Shown one piece after another: positions 46,843 to 50,390 of a DNA stretch of 50,390 nt (the stretch's first letter is position 1; each line of letters opens with the position of its first letter). The DNA comes from Gammaproteobacteria bacterium (GTDB lineage: Bacteria; Pseudomonadota; Gammaproteobacteria; Pseudomonadales; Pseudomonadaceae): contig JAHIWP010000066.1 of NCBI GenBank assembly GCA_018816095.1, positions 1 through 50,390 of the forward strand. The letters run 5' to 3'. The position numbers were made by a program, and so were the translations under genes. Under the pieces are notes generated by a model, which was given only the letters and a program-made list of their open reading frames with translations, did no database searches and was not told the origin of the DNA.

Positions 46843-46909
46843 CGGGGGAGGAATGGAGAAACGCTTGAATTCAAATCACGCAGAATTTGAATGCAAGCAG
46901 TCTCCCCCG
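46843..46909 (-). ncRNA. Large stem-loop before the terminator, candidate small RNA or 3' UTR RNA
   Basis: The outer 8-bp perfect stem pairs 46843-46850 (CGGGGGAG) with 46902-46909. A 12-base unpaired strand on one side and 3 bases on the other lead to a 14-bp inner stem (46863-46876 with 46885-46898, one mismatch) closed by an 8-base loop. A strong terminator follows on the minus strand. The C-rich 5' arm read on the minus strand and the free strand could pair with ribosome binding sites. No known family is recognised. Confidence 0.45.
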
Positions 46910-46924
46910 AAACCGCGCGCCCAG

Positions 46925-47821
46925 CTATTGCACCTTGGTCGTAGGCACGCTCACCTCAACAAACCAAGGTTCTAGACGCCGGCCAAAGGCGACATTAGCA
47001 GTAAAGCGCGGCTGATCAGCCGGGTAATCCATACCGGACAACTCGTCCTGCTGCGGCAAACTGTCGAACGCCGCATGCCAGCGTCTCGGCAGGTCAAGGC
47101 TGTACAGCCCGGGGGTACTTGCCGAACCACCCAACAGCCAGGTAACACGCTGGCTTTGCGGGCGCGGATCCTGGCCTTCTCCCGTCCACTCACTGACCAC
47201 GCTGCCGACTCGCGCTTCGACAATGCCGCGAACGATGGCGTATCGCTGTCGATCCGGATAACGCGCGCGCAACGCCTGCTGATCAGCGCCAACGTCCACG
47301 ACCAGCAGCCGGCTGGCGCGCTGCTGCTCATATTCCAGAGCGTTGCCGGCGTTCTTTGCCGCATCCTGCAGCTCTTTACTGTCCGGCACAGACGCTTGCA
47401 GACGCAGGGCTTCAGCATGTGCTGCCCGCTGTAACGCCACCTCACGCTGATAGGCCGGGCCATCAAGCTCCAGCACCAGCAGCGCCTCGCGGTCCAGCTG
47501 ACGGCGATAGCGGCTTACTGCCGCCTCACTCACCTGCGCGGGTACCTGGAAACCCAGTGCTGCCATCTTTTCAGCACTGATCGACAAGCCGTATTGCTGA
47601 TTATCGGCCTGACTGGGCCAGCGATAATCCAGGCGCAGCGCAAGGCTGCTGTTGTCCTTACGCCAATAGGTGTGGGTGCTGCCCAACTCGCGCTCGGATA
47701 ACAGTAATTGGCTCTGCGCCGGTGGTTGGCGGTTCCAAGCCACACTCGCCAGGATGATGGCGTTCACCAGGCCAATCAGTGCCAGGCCAACAATCAGGTA
47801 TCGCAGACGAAAGCCCTTCAC
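46925..47821 (-). CDS. Membrane-anchored protein of unknown function (DUF4824-like)
   Basis: This 298-aa protein has one N-terminal transmembrane helix (about 8-28) and a periplasmic soluble domain. SLALRLDYRWPSQADNQQYG and ISAEKMAALGFQVP recall the DUF4824 family, an assignment from memory. The end is PWFVEVSVPTTKVQ. The start overlaps the stop of the DUF2157-type gene by 4 bases, so the two work together, probably in the inner membrane. Function unknown. Confidence 0.75.
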   Translation of the reverse strand: MKGFRLRYLIVGLALIGLVNAIILASVAWNRQPPAQSQLLLSERELGSTHTYWRKDNSSLALRLDYRWPSQADNQQYGLSISAEKMAALGFQVPAQVSEAAVSRYRRQLDREALLVLELDGPAYQREVALQRAAHAEALRLQASVPDSKELQDAAKNAGNALEYEQQRASRLLVVDVGADQQALRARYPDRQRYAIVRGIVEARVGSVVSEWTGEGQDPRPQSQRVTWLLGGSASTPGLYSLDLPRRWHAAFDSLPQQDELSGMDYPADQPRFTANVAFGRRLEPWFVEVSVPTTKVQ

Positions 47822-48891
47822 TGCGCACCTCCCAACAAGCCATGGCGACTACGCAAGCGCCGCAGCACCAGCAAAATCAATACCGCACACAGGCCCAGCA
47901 TCAGGAAAAACAGGTACTTGGGCATGCTCTGCCACCACCAGTCGAACAGCTTGCTGTAGAGGAAAAGTACAAAGAAAGTCAGCCCAGTAGTCACCGTATC
48001 CGGCCACTCACGGCGTACGCCCAGCCAGATCACCAAGGCTGCCAGAATAAAACCCGCGAACTGGTAAGCGCTCTCGATGTACTCAGGCGGAAAATCGAAA
48101 TAACTGCCGTCGCCCCAATGCGCCAATAGCAATACGGGCAGGAACACCCCGAGCAGGCCGCTAACCCGGTAAATCAGCGCAAAACCATCAAAACGGCGTT
48201 GATCGAGCCACAACGGCAGCACAAAAATCAGCAACGCCGGGGCAATAAAACTCTCCGGGCGCTGAGCAAAACCCAGCCAGTAGATGCCATCCCAACTGCC
48301 GATGCGCATGGCGAAAAATGCCAGCAAACAACTCAGCCCAACAGCCAACAACAAGCGAGTACCACAGGCATACGCCAGCAACAGCGCATAGAGTGCCCAG
48401 GGCAACAGCGCATTAGCCGAAGGGGTGATATTGAAGACTTGCCCGAGCATGACGATGTTCAGCACAAAACAGGTAAACGCCACCAAGGCCGCCAGTTTGC
48501 TGAAATATCCGGCGCCATCACGATGCCGTACCCACAGCGTCAAGCCAAACGAAGCAATGCTCGCCGTTAACAGAACCGCCACCTGCCCCGCCGTGCTGAA
48601 AAAGCCCCAGAACTGGTAGAACAGAAAAAACACACTGGCCGCCAACGTTAATGCGCCCAGAAACGACGCAATGCGCATACCCAGCGACAGTTGGCGGGTT
48701 TGAGTGTCGTGATCAATATCAAAAGCGGCCCGGTAGCGATCAAGCAATTGCTGTTGGTATTCCTGCAGGTTGGCGCGCTGACTGTCGCTCAGGCATAACA
48801 CCTGCTCAGCCTCTAGGCGTGCCAACTCACGGTTAAACACGCCGATATCGTCGGCACGTTGTTGGGCATCGCTGCGGTTCAAACTTGGCAT
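47818..48891 (-). CDS. DUF2157-like polytopic membrane protein
   Basis: This 357-aa protein has a soluble N-terminal part of about 80 residues rich in Gln/Arg. At least ten hydrophobic helices follow, ending in a basic tail (RRLRSRHGLLGGAQ). The arrangement fits the DUF2157 membrane family. AAGGATTG supports the ATG at 48891 (MPSLNRSDAQQRADD); the frame is open further upstream. It is coupled to the DUF4824-like gene, a pairing seen in other pseudomonads. Function unknown. Confidence 0.75.
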   Translation of the reverse strand: MPSLNRSDAQQRADDIGVFNRELARLEAEQVLCLSDSQRANLQEYQQQLLDRYRAAFDIDHDTQTRQLSLGMRIASFLGALTLAASVFFLFYQFWGFFSTAGQVAVLLTASIASFGLTLWVRHRDGAGYFSKLAALVAFTCFVLNIVMLGQVFNITPSANALLPWALYALLLAYACGTRLLLAVGLSCLLAFFAMRIGSWDGIYWLGFAQRPESFIAPALLIFVLPLWLDQRRFDGFALIYRVSGLLGVFLPVLLLAHWGDGSYFDFPPEYIESAYQFAGFILAALVIWLGVRREWPDTVTTGLTFFVLFLYSKLFDWWWQSMPKYLFFLMLGLCAVLILLVLRRLRSRHGLLGGAQ

Positions 48892-49083
48892 AGCAATCCT
48901 TACTGCAGTTACATTGACCCGATCCGTCAGCACACTCTAGCGCTAATGCCTTTGCGTTGCTCTGCACCAGCAAGTCTTTACAAAGCCTATAACCTTCGAG
49001 CGCCTAACGCCCTACTGGCCTCATCTATTACCAGCCACAGCTAAGCTGTAACGGCCAACACAGCACATGCCACGGACGCCGCG

Positions 49084-49641
49084 ATGAACGAACAGCATGC
49101 CGCCCTACTGCACCATGCCCCGCACAGCCAAAAACCTGCCGACACCTGGGCCAGGCTGTGCTGCGAACAGGCGATTCTGGCGGTGGAACACGGTTGTTAT
49201 GGTGTAGGTGCCGTTCTGGTTAACCAGGCGCACGAATTGCTGTGCAGTGCACGCAACCAGGTGTTTGTCGATGACCATTACAACAGTTCCGGGCATGCTG
49301 AGATGCAGCTGCTCGACACGCTGGAGGCCGAGCACCCACAGCAAGACCGCAGCGTTCTCACGCTGTACGTAAGTTTGCAGCCCTGCCTAATGTGCTATGG
49401 CCGTATCTTGCTGGCGGGCATACCCCGTGTGCGTTACCTGGCCGTCGATAAGCCCGGCGGTTTTACCGGCAAAGGGTTGCCGCCGGCATGGGCCGAGCTG
49501 GCGGCCCACACCTCAATCCACCAAGCCCGCGTGGACAGTTACTGGATCAATTTGGCAGAACAGGCAATCAGCACCCTGCAAGATCGCCAGGTGATGCGCC
49601 AACGCGTCCTATCAGCCTGGCGCGGCACATTGCAGCCTTGA
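49084..49641 (+). CDS. Nucleoside/nucleotide deaminase (CDA fold)
   Basis: This 185-aa zinc deaminase has His71 and Glu73 (GHAEMQLLD) plus Cys101 and Cys104 (QPCLMCYGRILLAG), which give the full catalytic set of the cytidine deaminase superfamily. The motif order is that of the CMP/dCMP, guanine and tRNA-adenosine deaminase branch. The C-terminal part (HTSIHQARVDSYWINLAEQA) is longer than in TadA. Substrate unknown: a free base, nucleoside or pterin are all possible. It is convergent with the phhR remnant, 6 bases apart. Confidence 0.88.
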   Translation: MNEQHAALLHHAPHSQKPADTWARLCCEQAILAVEHGCYGVGAVLVNQAHELLCSARNQVFVDDHYNSSGHAEMQLLDTLEAEHPQQDRSVLTLYVSLQPCLMCYGRILLAGIPRVRYLAVDKPGGFTGKGLPPAWAELAAHTSIHQARVDSYWINLAEQAISTLQDRQVMRQRVLSAWRGTLQP

Positions 49642-49646
49642 GCGCA

Positions 49647-50226
49647 CTACTCCTTCCCCAAGCGATGCTGACGCAGTTTGTTGGCGATGGTGGTGTGTGA
49701 CACACCGAGGCGCTTACCCAGCTGGCGGCTACTGGGGTGATCGTGAAACAAACGCTCCAACACAGCCTTCTCGAAACGCCCGAGAATCTCATCCAGCCCG
49801 CCTTCAACTGAGAACTCACCCAGCGGCTGCGGCGCACCATAGTCCGGCAGACGGATATGCTCGGCCTTGACCATGCCGCCGTCACACAGCGATACGGCCT
49901 GAAACAGCACGTTCTCCAGCTGGCGCACGTTACCCGGCCAATGGTAATGACTGAGTTTGTCCAGCACAGCAGGCGCAAGCGTGGGCAGCGGGCAACTTAT
50001 TTGCCGGCTGGCCTGATCGAGAAAATGCTCAACCAAGGGCGGCAAGCCGTCCAGACATTCGCGCAGCGGCGGAATGTGCAGGCTCAGCACGTTAAGCCGG
50101 TGATAGAGGTCCTGCCGGAACTCGCCCTTGGTGCACAGTTCGGACAGATCAACCTGGGTGGCGCACATCACCCGCACATCCAGATAGACCTCCTCGTCAC
50201 TGCCCACACGGCGGAAGCAGCCATCC
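49647..50226 (-). pseudogene. phhR: phhR-like sigma-54 activator, 3' part, cut by an IS element
   Basis: About 193 codons remain. They hold the second half of the AAA+ sigma-54 activator domain (QDGCFRRVGSDEEVYLDVRV, RQDLYHRLNVLSLHIPPLRE, WPGNVRQLENVLFQA). The C-terminal TyrR/PhhR-type helix-turn-helix is SSRQLGKRLGVSHTTIANKL. PhhR activates phenylalanine and tyrosine catabolism in Pseudomonas. Similarity stops abruptly at the QDGCF motif. Upstream sequence is an IS21-type end, giving a chimeric frame that starts in the element. The ACT, PAS and Walker A parts are missing from the window; they may lie beyond the insertion. Confidence 0.85.
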
Positions 50227-50390
50227 TGTTGGCGCTGATGGAAAATTGACCCACCCTGCCGATTGAAATTTGACCCAGGGCGGATTGCTGATTTTGTTAC
50301 CAGCAACTGTGGATAAGTCTACCAGCGCAGCTGCTGTTGCCCCCACTCCTTCGCTATCCCAGTTCAGTTGTTTAAGACCTGCCACACGCA
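50227..50390. mobile_element. End of an IS21-family insertion sequence
   Basis: Directly at the phhR break the sequence reads TGTTGGCGCTGATGG, opening with TG as IS21 ends do. Two copies of a subterminal repeat follow: GAAAATTGACCCA (50241-50253) and GAAATTTGACCCA (50265-50277), 24 bases apart. Repeated terminal motifs of this kind are typical of IS21-family transposase binding sites. The element runs off the right edge. istA/istB are not visible. The last 100 bases may be non-coding or the end of istB. Confidence 0.75.

Noticed and set aside
50197-50385. 62-codon frame at the right edge as an IS-encoded protein
   Set aside because: It spans the IS end and antisense phhR sequence and shows no transposase motif. 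It is more likely terminal non-coding sequence.

Overview
The window looks like chromosome of a Pseudomonas (sensu lato). The evidence is gene content and order: gltA facing sdhCDAB-sucAB-lpdG-sucCD, aotJQMOP-argR beside acs, the cluster moaA / TetR / HbpS / gcl-hyi-glxR-ttuD-pyk / urea transporter / K+ channel, and htpG, rdgC and fklB. Protein sequences, GC-rich codon use and short leaders fit the genus. No species is claimed.

Layout. 1-132 is the 5' end of a group IIC intron inserted directly behind the fklB terminator. 180-2985 holds fklB, a tRNA-Asp/tRNA-Val pair, rdgC, and a guanidinium exporter (gdx) behind a guanidine-II (mini-ykkC) riboswitch. 3062-9022 holds htpG with a sigma-32 type promoter, a membrane protein of unknown function, two overlapping PaaI-type thioesterases, a small acidic lipoprotein, a MAPEG protein and a DUF599 protein. 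9040-10353 is a BrnQ/BraB carrier.

10635-23657 is the TCA-cycle block. sucAB, lpdG and sucCD (2-oxoglutarate dehydrogenase, succinyl-CoA synthetase) follow sdhCDAB on the minus strand. gltA (citrate synthase) is divergent. Good sigma-70 promoters for sdhC and gltA lie in the shared 362-bp region.

23723-27596 carries a START-domain protein, a YkgJ-type cysteine protein, a GlxR-like dehydrogenase, ppnP and moaA. 27804-38827 is a glyoxylate-assimilation locus. Gcl condenses glyoxylate to tartronate semialdehyde, Hyi interconverts it with hydroxypyruvate, GlxR reduces it to glycerate, TtuD phosphorylates glycerate, and Pyk ends the route at pyruvate. A TetR regulator, a LysR regulator and an HbpS/GlcG protein lie upstream; a urea transporter and a voltage-gated K+ channel lie downstream. 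Between glxR and ttuD is a 329-bp non-coding spacer made almost entirely of seven consecutive stem-loops.

38890-44147 is the arginine/ornithine uptake operon with its regulator ArgR. It has an attenuator-like hairpin after the binding-protein gene and a candidate ArgR-dependent promoter. 44713-46668 is acs, with a Crc/Hfq-type A-rich motif in its leader. 46803-48891 holds a DUF2157/DUF4824-type gene pair followed by an unusual large stem-loop and terminator. 49084-49641 is a nucleoside deaminase. The right end (49647-50390) is the 3' part of a phhR-like regulator cut by the end of an IS21-family element. Both window edges therefore carry mobile elements, while the interior is conserved core genome. 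I saw no phage, CRISPR array or wholly new protein system. The most novel signals are structured non-coding DNA.
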